A stretch of 53,393 nucleotides of DNA from the NCBI GenBank assembly GCA_002419505.1, contig DIGF01000027.1, forward strand, positions 1 to 53,393, written 5' to 3'. Positions 27,812 to 37,364 of this stretch are shown here, in pieces. Position numbers and translations under genes: made by a program. Numbering within the stretch: the first letter of the stretch is position 1; each line of letters opens with the position of its first letter. The stretch is from Caryophanales bacterium UBA5729. GTDB lineage: Bacteria; Bacillota_I; Bacilli_A; Izemoplasmatales; Hujiaoplasmataceae. The notes below the pieces were generated by a model that worked only from the letters and a program-made list of their open reading frames with translations, was not told the DNA's origin and made no database searches.

Positions 27812-28414
27812 ATGTATTTAAATCAAAAAGATGGTTGGATTGAAGTTATAACTGGACCGATGTTCGCAGGGAAAACCGAAGAGTTAATAAGAAGAGTAAA
27901 ACGCCTAGAATACGCCAAACAAAACATTTTAGTCTTCAAGCCTGTTATTGATGATAGGTATGCCACTAATGAAGTGGTAAGCCATAATCATAATCGCACT
28001 AAATCAATAAATATTAATAAAGCTCATGACATTATCCAATATGTTGACGAGAATACAAATGTCGTGGCTATTGATGAGATCCAGTTCCTTGATGAAGAGG
28101 CTGTAGATATCTGCGAATATTTAGCTGATAAAGGAATCAGAGTCATCGTCAGTGGTCTGGATAGAAATTTCCGCGGCGAACCTTTTTCCTTTATGCCAAA
28201 ACTTTTAGCTTTAGCTGAATACGTCACAAAGTTAAGTGCAATTTGTGTTAAATGCCACACTCCGGCCACAAGAACGCAGAGGATTATCGACGGCAGACCT
28301 GCTAACTATGATGATCCGATTATTTTAGTAGCTGCCCAAGATTCTTATGAAGCTAGATGTAGAGAATGTCATGAAGTTCCTAATAGACCGAAAAAGTTTG
28401 AGTTTCTAAAATGA
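27812..28414 (+). CDS. tdk: Thymidine kinase
   Basis: Type II thymidine kinase for pyrimidine salvage (200 residues). Walker A is GPMFAGKT at residues 13-20, Walker B-like VVAIDEIQF near 84, and the zinc lasso has two Cys pairs (CVKC near 145 and CREC near 183). The stop overlaps the tadA start (ATGA). The family is common in Mollicutes, which depend on salvage. Confidence 0.95.
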   Translation: MYLNQKDGWIEVITGPMFAGKTEELIRRVKRLEYAKQNILVFKPVIDDRYATNEVVSHNHNRTKSININKAHDIIQYVDENTNVVAIDEIQFLDEEAVDICEYLADKGIRVIVSGLDRNFRGEPFSFMPKLLALAEYVTKLSAICVKCHTPATRTQRIIDGRPANYDDPIILVAAQDSYEARCRECHEVPNRPKKFEFLK

Positions 28415-28872
28415 CCAAAGATGAATTATTCATGTTAGAAGCTATAGAGGAAGCGAAAAAAGCCTTTGAAAAAGGAGAAATACCTGTTGGCTGTGTGATT
28501 GTTAAAGATGGAGAAATCATCGCTCAATCTCATAATCTAAAAGAAAGCACGCAAAACGTATTACATCACGCAGAGATTATTGCTATTAACTTAGCTTGTC
28601 AAAACCTTAATTCCTGGCGTTTAGATGACTGCGATATTTATGTTACTCTAGAACCATGTTTAATGTGCATTGGCGCTATTGCTTCTGCTAGATTTAAAAG
28701 ATTAATATATGGCCCAAGAGACAAAAAATATGAATCTTTGGATAGCATCTTAAAGGAGTATTTAAAAAACTTTAATCATCAGGTCGAAGTCGTGTCTGGA
28801 GTACTAGAAAAAGAGTCTGATGAACTTTTAAAATCTTTTTTCAAGAACTTAAGACAAAAAGATAAAATATGA
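28411..28872 (+). CDS. tadA: tRNA-specific adenosine deaminase
   Basis: TadA deaminates A34 to inosine in tRNA-Arg(ACG) (153 residues). Zinc-site motifs are HAEII near residue 52 (catalytic Glu) and PCLMC near 82. It is translationally coupled to tdk by a 4-base overlap. The Mollicute-like short length is normal. The substrate tRNA-Arg is not in this window. Confidence 0.93.
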   Translation: MTKDELFMLEAIEEAKKAFEKGEIPVGCVIVKDGEIIAQSHNLKESTQNVLHHAEIIAINLACQNLNSWRLDDCDIYVTLEPCLMCIGAIASARFKRLIYGPRDKKYESLDSILKEYLKNFNHQVEVVSGVLEKESDELLKSFFKNLRQKDKI

Positions 28873-28874
28873 GA

Positions 28875-28903
28875 TTGCAGAATAATTTTTATTTTGTTAT
28901 AAT
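28875..28903 (+). promoter_or_regulatory. pyrG promoter
   Basis: TTGCAG (28875-28880), exactly 17 bases, TATAAT (28898-28903). Transcription would start near 28909-28912 in the sequence AGAGCTC. Confidence 0.75.
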
Positions 28904-28925
28904 CTTAAAGAGCTCACTAAAAAAA

Positions 28926-28958
28926 AGGGTTCTCCAAAGGGAGAGTCCTTTTTATTAT
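28926..28958 (+). terminator. Leader terminator (attenuator-like) of pyrG
   Basis: A 12-pair stem with two wobble pairs (AAAGGGTTCTCC with GGAGAGTCCTTT, loop AAAG) and a following T run lies between the pyrG promoter and its ribosome-binding site (GGAGG). A terminator in this place is the known layout of the CTP-sensing pyrG attenuator of Gram-positive bacteria. Confidence 0.75.
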
Positions 28959-28975
28959 TTTAGGAGGTTAAGAAA

Positions 28976-30574
28976 ATGAAAGAAAGAAAATATATTTTTG
29001 TTACAGGAGGAGTTGTTTCTTCTTTAGGGAAGGGCATTGCCGCTGCTTCTTTAGGAAGATTACTCAAAAACAAAGGTCTGAAGGTTTTTATGTTAAAACT
29101 TGACCCCTATATAAATGTCGATCCAGGCACAATGTCACCATATCAACATGGTGAAGTCTTTGTTACTAATGATGGTGGTGAAACGGATTTAGACTTAGGG
29201 CATTATGAAAGATTTATTGATGAAAACCTCTCTAAAAACTCTTCAATAACTACCGGAAAAATCTATCAATCGGTGATTGATAAAGAAAGAAGAGGCGATT
29301 ATTTAGGCGCTACAGTTCAGGTGATTCCTCATATAACTAATGAAATAAAAGAAAGATTAACATCACTTGCTGATCAATATGATTGCGATGTTTTAATAAC
29401 AGAAATCGGCGGAACCGTTGGTGATATTGAATCTTTACCTTTTATTGAAGCGATTAGACAAATGCGCAGAGATTTCGGGATTAGAAACACTCTTTTCGTT
29501 CACAATACTTTAGTTCCGTACTTGGAAACCACTGGAGAAATTAAAACCAAACCTACTCAACATAGCGTTAAAGAGTTAAGGTCATTGGGAATAACTCCAG
29601 ACATAATTATTTTAAGAACTTCTGTTTCTATTTCAACTGATATTAAAGAAAAAGTTGCTTTGTTTTGTGATGTGAATTCTGAAGCGGTTATTGAGTGCAT
29701 AAATGTTAATGTTTTATATGAAGTAATGATTAACCTTAAGAGAGAAGGATTAGATTTATTAGTTTGCAAACAGCTTAATCTGGTTGAAACAGCTTCCGAC
29801 ATTAGTTTTTTTGAAGACCTAGTAAAGAAAATTAAAGGTCTAAAAAAGAAAGTAAGAATTGCGATTGTCGGTAAATATGTTTCGTTAAGAGATGCTTATT
29901 TATCGGTAGCTGAGAGTTTAAATCATGCCGGGTATTATCATAATACCGAGGTTGAGATTGATTGGATTGATTCTTCAAAAATAACTGCTGAAAATGTCGA
30001 TAAATTCCTTTATAAAGCTGAAGGAATCATCATCCCTGGTGGTTTTGGCAAAAGAGGGATTGAAGGCAAAATATTAGCGATTAAATATGCAAGAGAAAAT
30101 CGCGTTCCTTTTTTAGGTTTATGTTTGGGAATGCAATTAGCGGTTATAGAATTTGCTAGAAATGTTTGTGGATTAAAAGATGCGAATTCAACTGAATTTG
30201 ATAAAAATACTTCAGATAATGTCATTGATTTTCTTCCCGAACAATATCAAGGCATTGAAATGGGTGGAACTTTAAGACTCGGTTTATATGATTGCAAATT
30301 AACTAAAGACACTAAAATGAGAAAATTATATGGTAAAGAGCTGATTCAAGAAAGACATCGTCATCGTTATGAGTTTAATAATAGTTATATTGAGATATTA
30401 AAGGAAAATGGATTGATTTTTTCAGGCGTTAATCCCGAAAGAAATTTGATGGAAATCATTGAATTAAAAGATCATCCTTTCTTTATAGCTTGTCAATTTC
30501 ATCCAGAATTTTTGTCAAGACCAGATAAACCGCATCCATTGTTCAAAGGATTTATTGAAAATATAGTTGGATAG
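28976..30574 (+). CDS. pyrG: CTP synthase
   Basis: CTP synthase (532 residues) makes CTP from UTP, ATP and glutamine. The N-terminal amidoligase domain begins with KYIFVTGGVVSSLGKGI; a GETDLDLGHYERF element is near 65. The C-terminal class I glutaminase has GLCLGMQLA near 380 (nucleophile Cys) and the His/Glu pair FHPEFLSRP near 508. It is transcribed alone from a promoter followed by a leader terminator. Confidence 0.97.
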   Translation: MKERKYIFVTGGVVSSLGKGIAAASLGRLLKNKGLKVFMLKLDPYINVDPGTMSPYQHGEVFVTNDGGETDLDLGHYERFIDENLSKNSSITTGKIYQSVIDKERRGDYLGATVQVIPHITNEIKERLTSLADQYDCDVLITEIGGTVGDIESLPFIEAIRQMRRDFGIRNTLFVHNTLVPYLETTGEIKTKPTQHSVKELRSLGITPDIIILRTSVSISTDIKEKVALFCDVNSEAVIECINVNVLYEVMINLKREGLDLLVCKQLNLVETASDISFFEDLVKKIKGLKKKVRIAIVGKYVSLRDAYLSVAESLNHAGYYHNTEVEIDWIDSSKITAENVDKFLYKAEGIIIPGGFGKRGIEGKILAIKYARENRVPFLGLCLGMQLAVIEFARNVCGLKDANSTEFDKNTSDNVIDFLPEQYQGIEMGGTLRLGLYDCKLTKDTKMRKLYGKELIQERHRHRYEFNNSYIEILKENGLIFSGVNPERNLMEIIELKDHPFFIACQFHPEFLSRPDKPHPLFKGFIENIVG

Positions 30575-30645
30575 ATTAGCGCTTTTAAATCGTCTTTTCA
30601 TTTATCCGTCTTTTGATTTAAAAAAAATGAAATATAAAAAATTTA

Positions 30646-30654
30646 TGATATAAT
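30646..30654 (+). promoter_or_regulatory. Extended -10 promoter of the SRP RNA
   Basis: TGATATAAT (30646-30654), 6 bases before the predicted RNA 5' end; no convincing -35 element. Confidence 0.65.
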
Positions 30655-30660
30655 ATGTAA

Positions 30661-30778
30661 GGAATCTCAATTAAAGCATCTTCACTCAATAGATACCCAC
30701 GAATCAGGTCAGGTCTTGACGGAAGCAGCCTTAAGTAAGGTGTTTATGTGGGTGAGGATGCTTTAGTTGAGATTCTTT
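30661..30778 (+). ncRNA. ffs: Small bacterial SRP RNA (4.5S type)
   Basis: The RNA forms one long hairpin. Outer stem 30662-30680 pairs with 30757-30775 over 19 bases, and a second helix brings ACCCAC (near 30695) against GTGGGT (near 30748). The apical part shows the conserved Ffh-binding core TCAGGTC ... GGAAGCAGCC (30704-30730). It is about 115 nt long, without an Alu domain, and ends in a T run that acts as terminator. It joins Ffh to form the signal recognition particle. Confidence 0.92.
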
Positions 30779-30798
30779 TAAATGAATGAGGTATAAAT

Positions 30799-31560
30799 AT
30801 GGCTTTGATATTTTTAGATTTAGACAATACAATGCTTTTTGAGGGTAGACCTGCAAAGGGCGTTATCGAAACAATAGAGTTATTAAAGAAAAACAATCAC
30901 ATTGTATGTATAGCTACTGGAAGAAACCCTAATTTGATTTATGGTTTGGATAAGGAATTGGGAATCAATAATTTAGTTTTAGCTAATGGAGGATACGTTT
31001 ATCTCGAAGGTAAAACGATAAGAGAAAATTATATCAATAACCAAGTGGTTAAAAGAATGATAGATTTAGCTGATGAAATGAAATTTGATTTGGTTATTGA
31101 GTATTTTGATGAATATATATCTTATCGCAAAGACACTGAGGCTTCTGATATGTTTTCTAGAAATTATCGATTGCATATAGCTAGACTTGATCATAAATTT
31201 TATCCAGAAAGAAAAGTGTTTGCGATGGTAGTTTTTTCGGATGAAGTAGTGGCGAAAATCGCAGATAATTTTCCGGAATTACAGTTTAATAAATCCACTC
31301 ATTATGGATACGATATCAATCCGGCGGGAGATCTTAAAGCTGGAGGAATACAGGCGGTAATTGATTATTATCATCATGATGAAACGGATGTATATGCGGT
31401 TGGGGATAGTTTTAATGACGTGTCTATGTTAAAATTAGTTAAACACGGAATTGCAATGGGTAATGCAACAGAAGAGTTGAAAAAGATTGCTGAATTTGTG
31501 ACAACTGATGTGAATGATTATGGCATTTATAACGCTATGAAACATTATGGTTTAATTTAG
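30799..31560 (+). CDS. HAD superfamily (Cof-type, IIB) phosphatase
   Basis: HAD hydrolase with a IIB cap (253 residues). Motif I is FLDLDNTML at residues 4-12, motif II region IATGRNP near 39, motif III Lys near 175, motif IV GDSFNDVSML near 201. Relatives dephosphorylate sugar phosphates or flavin and pyridoxal phosphates; the substrate here is unknown. The motif I second Asp (DxDN) is present, so a phosphatase activity is likely. Confidence 0.85.
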   Translation: MALIFLDLDNTMLFEGRPAKGVIETIELLKKNNHIVCIATGRNPNLIYGLDKELGINNLVLANGGYVYLEGKTIRENYINNQVVKRMIDLADEMKFDLVIEYFDEYISYRKDTEASDMFSRNYRLHIARLDHKFYPERKVFAMVVFSDEVVAKIADNFPELQFNKSTHYGYDINPAGDLKAGGIQAVIDYYHHDETDVYAVGDSFNDVSMLKLVKHGIAMGNATEELKKIAEFVTTDVNDYGIYNAMKHYGLI

Positions 31561-31571
31561 TTTGAAAGAAA

Positions 31572-33434
31572 GTGATTTATTTGTACGATGCAATTGTTAT
31601 TGGCGGCGGGCATGCTGGGGTAGAAGCAGCACTTTCGCTTGCTCGACTTAATAAAAAAACTATATTAGTAACAGGAAACCTTAAAATGGTTTCTTTTATG
31701 CCGTGCAATCCTTCAATTGGAGGTCCTGCTAAGGGTACTTTAGTAAGAGAAATTGATGCTTTAGGCGGAGAAATGGGTAAAAACACCGATAAAACATGTT
31801 TACAGATGAAAATGCTAAATAAATCCAAAGGGCCTGCTGTTAGAGCTTTGAGAGCACAGTCTGATAAATTGGAATATCCGCGAGAAATGTTAAAAACTTT
31901 AAGTAGTACTGAAAACTTAACTTTAAAAGAAGCATATGTAAAAGAGTTAATAATTGAAGATAAAAAAGTAAAAGGTATTAGACTTGAAAGTGGTGAAGAA
32001 ATCTCTGCTACAATCGTAGTCATAACCACTGGAACCTTTATGGAAGCTAAAATACTTGTTGGCGATAAAGCAACTTCTCAAGGTCCAGACAATCAAAAAG
32101 CTTCAATCGGATTAAGCAAACATTTAAGAGAGATTGGCCATAAAACTTTTAGATTAAAGACGGGAACACCACCGAGAATTAAGCGTGATAGCATTGATTT
32201 TTCTAAAATGGAATTGTCGCCTGGTGATGGTTTTATTCATGCATTCAGTTATGAAAAAGAGCATTTGCGGATTTTAGATCAAGAATGGCCGTGCTATTTA
32301 ATCCATACTGCAGCTATTACTCATGAAATAATTTTGAATAATTTAACCAAATCCGCGATGTATAGCGGTTTAGTTGAAGGTGTTGGACCGAGATATTGTC
32401 CTTCTATCGAAGATAAACTGGTTAGATTTAAAGACAAATCTAGACACCAATTGTTTATTGAACCTGAATCAAGAGAAATTGATGAAGTTTATCTTCAAGG
32501 TTTTTCAACCTCGATGCCCCATGAAGTTCAAGAAAAAATGGTTAAATCCTTACCAGGTTTAGAAAACGCAATAATCGCTAAATATGCTTATGCAATTGAA
32601 TACGATGCAATTGATGCTAGAGATCTTTGGCCATCGCTTGAATCCAAAATAATAGAGAATTTGTTTTTTGCTGGTCAGGTAAATGGAACCAGCGGCTATG
32701 AAGAAGCAGCTGCCCAAGGATTGATGGCGGGTATAAATGCACATCTAAAATTAGAGAAAAAAGAACCGTTTATTCTTAGAAGAGATGAAGCGTATATCGG
32801 CGTTTTAATTGATGATTTAGTAACTAAAGGTACAAGTGAACCTTACCGTATGTTAACCTCAAGAGCTGAGTTTAGGTTATTGTTAAGACACGATAACGCT
32901 GATCTTAGATTAACTGATTACGGTTATAATATCGGATTGATAACTAGTAAAAGATATAATGATTTCATCTTGAAAAGAAAACAAATTGAGACTGAGTTAA
33001 CTTATTTAAATAATACCGAAATAACCCCAACTAAAGAGATTTCGTTATTCTTTGAAACCCAAAATTTACCAGCACCGAAAGGTAAAATCACCTTAGCTGA
33101 AATATTAAGAAGACCGGAAATAAACTATCAAGATATAGAAAAATTAGTCAACCGAAAAGAAGACTTATCTTCTGATGTTAAAGAACAAGTTGAAATAAAT
33201 ATCAAATATGCTGGATATATAGAAAAAAGTATTAAAGAAGCTGAAAAATTAGCTAAAGAGAGCAATATTAAAATTCCTAAAGATTTAGATTATAATAAAG
33301 TTACTAATTTAGCATTAGAAGCAAGAGCTAAACTTTCTTTAATTAGACCGTTGACAATATCCCAAGCTTCGCGAATTTCTGGGGTTAATCCTGCAGATAT
33401 TCAAATGCTTTTGATCCACCTAAGAAATGTATGA
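31572..33434 (+). CDS. mnmG: tRNA uridine 5-carboxymethylaminomethyl modification enzyme MnmG
   Basis: FAD-dependent MnmG (GidA), which with MnmE modifies U34 of several tRNAs (620 residues). The FAD-binding loop is IGGGHAGVEAAL near residue 11; other landmarks are CNPSIGGPAKG near 45, GPRYCPSIEDK near 275 and GQVNGTSGYEEAAAQG near 370. The start is uncertain: GTG at 31572 is used, but the TTG at 31581 is better spaced from AAAGTGA (31568-31574). mnmE is not in the window. The downstream order rsmG-...-parA-parB is the classic origin-side cluster of Firmicutes. Confidence 0.95.
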   Translation: MIYLYDAIVIGGGHAGVEAALSLARLNKKTILVTGNLKMVSFMPCNPSIGGPAKGTLVREIDALGGEMGKNTDKTCLQMKMLNKSKGPAVRALRAQSDKLEYPREMLKTLSSTENLTLKEAYVKELIIEDKKVKGIRLESGEEISATIVVITTGTFMEAKILVGDKATSQGPDNQKASIGLSKHLREIGHKTFRLKTGTPPRIKRDSIDFSKMELSPGDGFIHAFSYEKEHLRILDQEWPCYLIHTAAITHEIILNNLTKSAMYSGLVEGVGPRYCPSIEDKLVRFKDKSRHQLFIEPESREIDEVYLQGFSTSMPHEVQEKMVKSLPGLENAIIAKYAYAIEYDAIDARDLWPSLESKIIENLFFAGQVNGTSGYEEAAAQGLMAGINAHLKLEKKEPFILRRDEAYIGVLIDDLVTKGTSEPYRMLTSRAEFRLLLRHDNADLRLTDYGYNIGLITSKRYNDFILKRKQIETELTYLNNTEITPTKEISLFFETQNLPAPKGKITLAEILRRPEINYQDIEKLVNRKEDLSSDVKEQVEINIKYAGYIEKSIKEAEKLAKESNIKIPKDLDYNKVTNLALEARAKLSLIRPLTISQASRISGVNPADIQMLLIHLRNV

Positions 33435-33511
33435 AACTTAAGTTTCATGAATATATGAGACAAAACCCTAACCTTTATGATAGAATATAAACTAAATTAG
33501 GAGTAAGGGAA

Positions 33512-34195
33512 ATGAAATTGACTTATTTGGAATTTAATCAAGAACTTTGGGATTTATTAAAAAATCCTAATTTTCTCCTTTACTTTCAAGATTTAATAGA
33601 AGCAAATAAAGTAATGAATTTAACCAATATAGTTGAAGAAAAAGCGGTTTACGAAAAACATTTTTATGATTCAATCATTCTTTCTAAGGCGCTTGACATT
33701 AAAAACAAAAGCATTTTAGACATTGGTGCAGGCGCGGGTTTTCCATCTTTGCCATTAAAATTAATTGAACCAAGTCTTGAAGTTACTATTATTGATTCTT
33801 TATATAAACGCATTAATTTCTTGTATGAAATATCAAGAATATTCAAGCTTGATAAGTTGGAATTAATTCATGGTCGCGCTGAAGAAATGAATAAGAATAC
33901 TCTTTATGATCTTGTTACTGCTAGAGCTGTTGCTAGACTAAATATTTTAGCAGAATTGGCTTTGCCTTTTGTAAAAATAGGTGGATATTTTATAGCCTAT
34001 AAATCATTATCTTACGAAACTGAATTAACTGAAGCTCTTAATGCTATCAGATTATTAGGCGGCGAAGTAGAAGAAATTATTGAGTATGAGATTAACGAAG
34101 AACTTCATCATATATTAATATTAATTAAAAAAAATAAACCAACACCAAGTATTTATCCCCGTATTTTCGGAAAAATAAAAAAATCACCTTTATAG
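33512..34195 (+). CDS. rsmG: 16S rRNA (guanine527-N7) methyltransferase RsmG
   Basis: RsmG (GidB) methylates G527 of 16S rRNA with S-adenosylmethionine (227 residues). The SAM-binding motif is LDIGAGAGFPSLPL near residue 70, followed by the VTARAVARLN region near 132. It follows mnmG as in most Firmicutes. An extended -10 (TGATAGAAT) just before the gene suggests a separate promoter. Confidence 0.95.
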   Translation: MKLTYLEFNQELWDLLKNPNFLLYFQDLIEANKVMNLTNIVEEKAVYEKHFYDSIILSKALDIKNKSILDIGAGAGFPSLPLKLIEPSLEVTIIDSLYKRINFLYEISRIFKLDKLELIHGRAEEMNKNTLYDLVTARAVARLNILAELALPFVKIGGYFIAYKSLSYETELTEALNAIRLLGGEVEEIIEYEINEELHHILILIKKNKPTPSIYPRIFGKIKKSPL

Positions 34196-34207
34196 GAGGA
34201 ATTAGTT

Positions 34208-35407
34208 TTGGAAAAGAAAAGTTTAGTTTTTCCACAAACTAAATATTATCGTGAATATTTAGAATTTAAACATTTACGAGGGCAAAATGCGCTTGTGTCA
34301 CTAACGATAGTTATGTTAGCGCTTCTTAATGCTCTTTATATGATTTTGACTAAATATCCCGTAATCCATATCATTGGATTTAGCTTAGGCTTTTTATTAA
34401 TCCTCATCTTTAATTATGCTTTATCAAGTTATTCTACAGAACATTTTTATTATCTAAAATTAAATAAGTATATCACTTCCGTCGGTTTATTTACAATAAC
34501 TATAGCTATGGTAATTTACTTTAAATCTCCATCATTTATTCCTTTATTGTTTGTGGCATATGCGATATGTACTATTTACAAAGATATTAAAATTTTATTA
34601 GGAATCAGCGTTTATTTTCTTTTTTCCGCATTGATGTTGTTGATGAATTATTCACTGCTCTTTGAATTTGAAAATGCCTTTGTTATCAAAGATTTGGCCA
34701 TTGGTTTTTTTGTTTTATTATTTTTAGTAATTCTTTTATTATCAAGTTATATTATTGTTAAAGAAAAAACTTTCTTCTACAACAATATTGCTTTCGCTAA
34801 GGAAAAAGAATATCGTAATTTAGAACTTCTTCAAGAGTTTAAAAACAAAGGCAAAACTACTGTTATCCATAATAAAGATTATTATGAAGAAGCCAAATTG
34901 TTACTTAAAGATTTTAGTGACAAAATCGATATACCTGACATTTTTTCAGAAAAACTAAGTATTTTAAAATTACTTGATAATAATATTGAAAAAGAAGTGA
35001 TAATTAAAGATTATCCTAACTATACAATCAACGATTTAAAACGTTTAGAAAAATTGCTTTTAAACAAAGCTTCGCCTTTACAAAAAGTAATTCTTAAAAT
35101 CAGACACTCACAGGCCGCAAAAGTAAAAACTCGAGAAATCTTTTCAGCTACACATTTTCAAAGTTTTAATAAGCAATCTGATAACGTTGAAACAAAAATA
35201 TTATGTTTTGTAGTATATTATGCAGCTTTGAAAAAAGGCTTTCCTGGCATGAAGTCAATTTCCAATCAAGAGTTATATGAACGACTTGTTAACTCTCAGT
35301 TTTATCATTTAGTTGATCCGAAAATATTGAAGATTTACCAAGAAAATGTGGATGTATTTAATACAATTATTGATGAGGTCATCACTGAGGTGAATGAGAA
35401 TGATTAA
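34208..35407 (+). CDS. Six-helix membrane protein with degenerate HD-GYP-like C-terminal domain
   Basis: 399 residues. Six membrane helices (about 28-47, 52-72, 85-103, 107-122, 127-147, 158-186) precede a cytoplasmic helical part (about 190-399). Its last 90 residues resemble the C-terminal half of HD-GYP domains (YYAALKKGF ... VDPKILKIYQEN), but the HD and GYP catalytic residues are not recognisable. It sits between rsmG and parA, where Bacillus carries noc, and is followed by a similar protein with a 14-base overlap. A role near the chromosome-segregation machinery is only suggested by position. The domain call is tentative. Confidence 0.55.
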   Translation: MEKKSLVFPQTKYYREYLEFKHLRGQNALVSLTIVMLALLNALYMILTKYPVIHIIGFSLGFLLILIFNYALSSYSTEHFYYLKLNKYITSVGLFTITIAMVIYFKSPSFIPLLFVAYAICTIYKDIKILLGISVYFLFSALMLLMNYSLLFEFENAFVIKDLAIGFFVLLFLVILLLSSYIIVKEKTFFYNNIAFAKEKEYRNLELLQEFKNKGKTTVIHNKDYYEEAKLLLKDFSDKIDIPDIFSEKLSILKLLDNNIEKEVIIKDYPNYTINDLKRLEKLLLNKASPLQKVILKIRHSQAAKVKTREIFSATHFQSFNKQSDNVETKILCFVVYYAALKKGFPGMKSISNQELYERLVNSQFYHLVDPKILKIYQENVDVFNTIIDEVITEVNEND

Positions 35408-36575
35408 GTTTATTAGAAAGATTCTTAATTCAGAATTCTTGCCAGTCAGTGAAATAAGAAAATTAAAAGTTTATGTTGTTATGGTATTTTTATTATTAAT
35501 TACTGTAGTTACTGTGCCGTTATCATTCTTTTTAAACTACAGTTCGGCAATGAAAATAACCTCTTTAGTTCTATTTGCATTAGTGTACTTCTTGTCTATA
35601 TTGCTTGTTAAATTTAACAAGATATTCACGGCAATTCAATTAACGATTATTTACTCGATTGCTTTAATGCTCTTTTACACTCAAGGAGTTAGTAGTTTTT
35701 ATGCTTATGTGTTCTTTTATATAACTTTAACTATCATTATTTTTTACCAAGAAATTTATTCTTACTTCATCTATGGAACGATAACTTTAGTTTTGGGGAT
35801 CTTCTATACACTGTCTAATACTTCAGGCTTAACGGTTTTAAATGATATTAGCGGCTCGGCTTATATCTATATCGCCGGATTAGTAATCTATTACTTGGTA
35901 AGTTTTATTCAAATCATAAATAACGAAAAATTGTATGCAGATATGAATTTTGAGTGGGTCAAGTTAAACCGACTCAACAGCAATTATCAAGAAGATATCT
36001 TGTATTATTTAGAAGATATTAGAGCCGACTTACAACAATCGCCACTTTATGAAGATTTAGAATTTCAAAAAGCCGCTTTTGAGTTAAGTGAGTTTGTCGC
36101 TCAACAAGTTCTAAAAGACGGTAAAGAAATAGTTAACCTAATTGATTTATATGTGTATATCCACGAAAAAGGATTGGACTCAATTTTAACTAATCCAGAA
36201 ATTAGCAGCTCAATGAAAAAAAGTGCTAGTGTTCTTGGGAAATATTTATTAAATCAAAATTCAGATATGTTTTCCATGATAATTAGTTTTTATTTGAGTT
36301 TTAGAAAAACCAAAGATTACGATATTTATCGATATAGTTATAATTTAGAAAATATTGTTGAAGAGAACGATGAACAGTTCATTGCTTTTGTCTTAATTTA
36401 TCTTTACTTATACCAAGAAGTAATCGATGTAAGCAAGTGGCAAAAATTAGATAGTGAAGAAGAAATTAATGAAGTGTTTGAACGAATTGACATGCATGAG
36501 TTTTTTTCCAACGAACTGATTTCATTTTTTCATGACAACCTAGAGTTGTTTCAAAAATATACCAAGAAGAATTAA
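35400..36575 (+). CDS. Second membrane protein of the rsmG-parA gap
   Basis: 391 residues with the same design as its neighbour: six membrane helices in residues 15-175 and a cytoplasmic helical tail whose end (INEVFERIDMHEFFSNELISF) is again like the end of an HD-GYP domain without the metal residues. The start at 35400 is chosen because GAGG ends 9 bases before it, whereas the ATG at 35394 lies almost on the site. It overlaps the preceding gene and is 15 bases from parA, so all four genes probably form one operon. Not recognised as a named family. Confidence 0.55.
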   Translation: MIKFIRKILNSEFLPVSEIRKLKVYVVMVFLLLITVVTVPLSFFLNYSSAMKITSLVLFALVYFLSILLVKFNKIFTAIQLTIIYSIALMLFYTQGVSSFYAYVFFYITLTIIIFYQEIYSYFIYGTITLVLGIFYTLSNTSGLTVLNDISGSAYIYIAGLVIYYLVSFIQIINNEKLYADMNFEWVKLNRLNSNYQEDILYYLEDIRADLQQSPLYEDLEFQKAAFELSEFVAQQVLKDGKEIVNLIDLYVYIHEKGLDSILTNPEISSSMKKSASVLGKYLLNQNSDMFSMIISFYLSFRKTKDYDIYRYSYNLENIVEENDEQFIAFVLIYLYLYQEVIDVSKWQKLDSEEEINEVFERIDMHEFFSNELISFFHDNLELFQKYTKKN

Positions 36576-36590
36576 GGGGGAAAGGCATTT

Positions 36591-37364
36591 ATGGCTTTAG
36601 TGCTTTCAATTGCTAATCAAAAAGGTGGGGTTGGAAAAACAACCACTGCAATCAACTTAGCCAGTTCATTGGCGGAGTTAAACAAAAAGGTATTGCTCAT
36701 CGATTTGGACTATCAAGCAAATGCGACAACATGCATGGGTATAAACCGAGGGAGTTTTAAAAAGAGCGTCTTTGATTGTTTTAAAAGAGAAGCGTCTTTT
36801 GACGATGTAAGGATAAAAACTGCTAATCCTTTAATTGAAGTTTTACCAGCAAAAACGATGGTTGAAGGTGTTGATGAAAGAATTATCGCTGATAGCAATC
36901 GCGATTTCATTTTACACGAAATCTTAGTGGAAAAGAAAGCGGAGTATGATTACGTTTTAATCGATTGTCCGCCATCTTTAGGTTATATTACCATTAATGC
37001 TTTAGTTGCCTCTGATGGAGTTATTGTGCCTGTACAGTGCGAATTTTTAGCGATGGATGGATTAACGCAATTATTAAACACAGTAAGACTAGTCCAATCA
37101 AAGAAAAAAGTAAATCATGAAACTTTAACTATTTACGGGGTATTATTAACAATGTTAGATAATCGAGTTAACTCTGGATATCAAATTGTGAATGAAATTA
37201 AGATGTATTTTAAAGAGAAAGTATTTCAAACAATGATACCACGCAATATCACTTGTTCTAATGCTACATTTTATGGTGTGCCGGTAACGGTTTATTCGCC
37301 GAAAAGCAAATCTTCACTAAGTTATAAAAAGTTAGCGAAGGAGGTCATTACTAGAAATGAATAA
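36591..37364 (+). CDS. parA: Chromosome-partitioning ATPase ParA (Soj)
   Basis: Walker-type partition ATPase (257 residues) that works with ParB on parS sites and influences replication initiation in Firmicutes. The deviant Walker A is KGGVGKTTT at residues 10-18 with the signature Lys, followed by DLDYQANATT near 38 and DCPPSLGYI near 123. It overlaps parB by 8 bases. Confidence 0.95.
   Translation: MALVLSIANQKGGVGKTTTAINLASSLAELNKKVLLIDLDYQANATTCMGINRGSFKKSVFDCFKREASFDDVRIKTANPLIEVLPAKTMVEGVDERIIADSNRDFILHEILVEKKAEYDYVLIDCPPSLGYITINALVASDGVIVPVQCEFLAMDGLTQLLNTVRLVQSKKKVNHETLTIYGVLLTMLDNRVNSGYQIVNEIKMYFKEKVFQTMIPRNITCSNATFYGVPVTVYSPKSKSSLSYKKLAKEVITRNE

Noticed and set aside
33431..33448. 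Perfect 18-base palindrome ATGAAACTTAAGTTTCAT at the end of mnmG
   Set aside because: It overlaps the mnmG stop and has no T run or family match; it is opposite in order to parS (GTTTC/GAAAC). Noted, but not enough for a feature.
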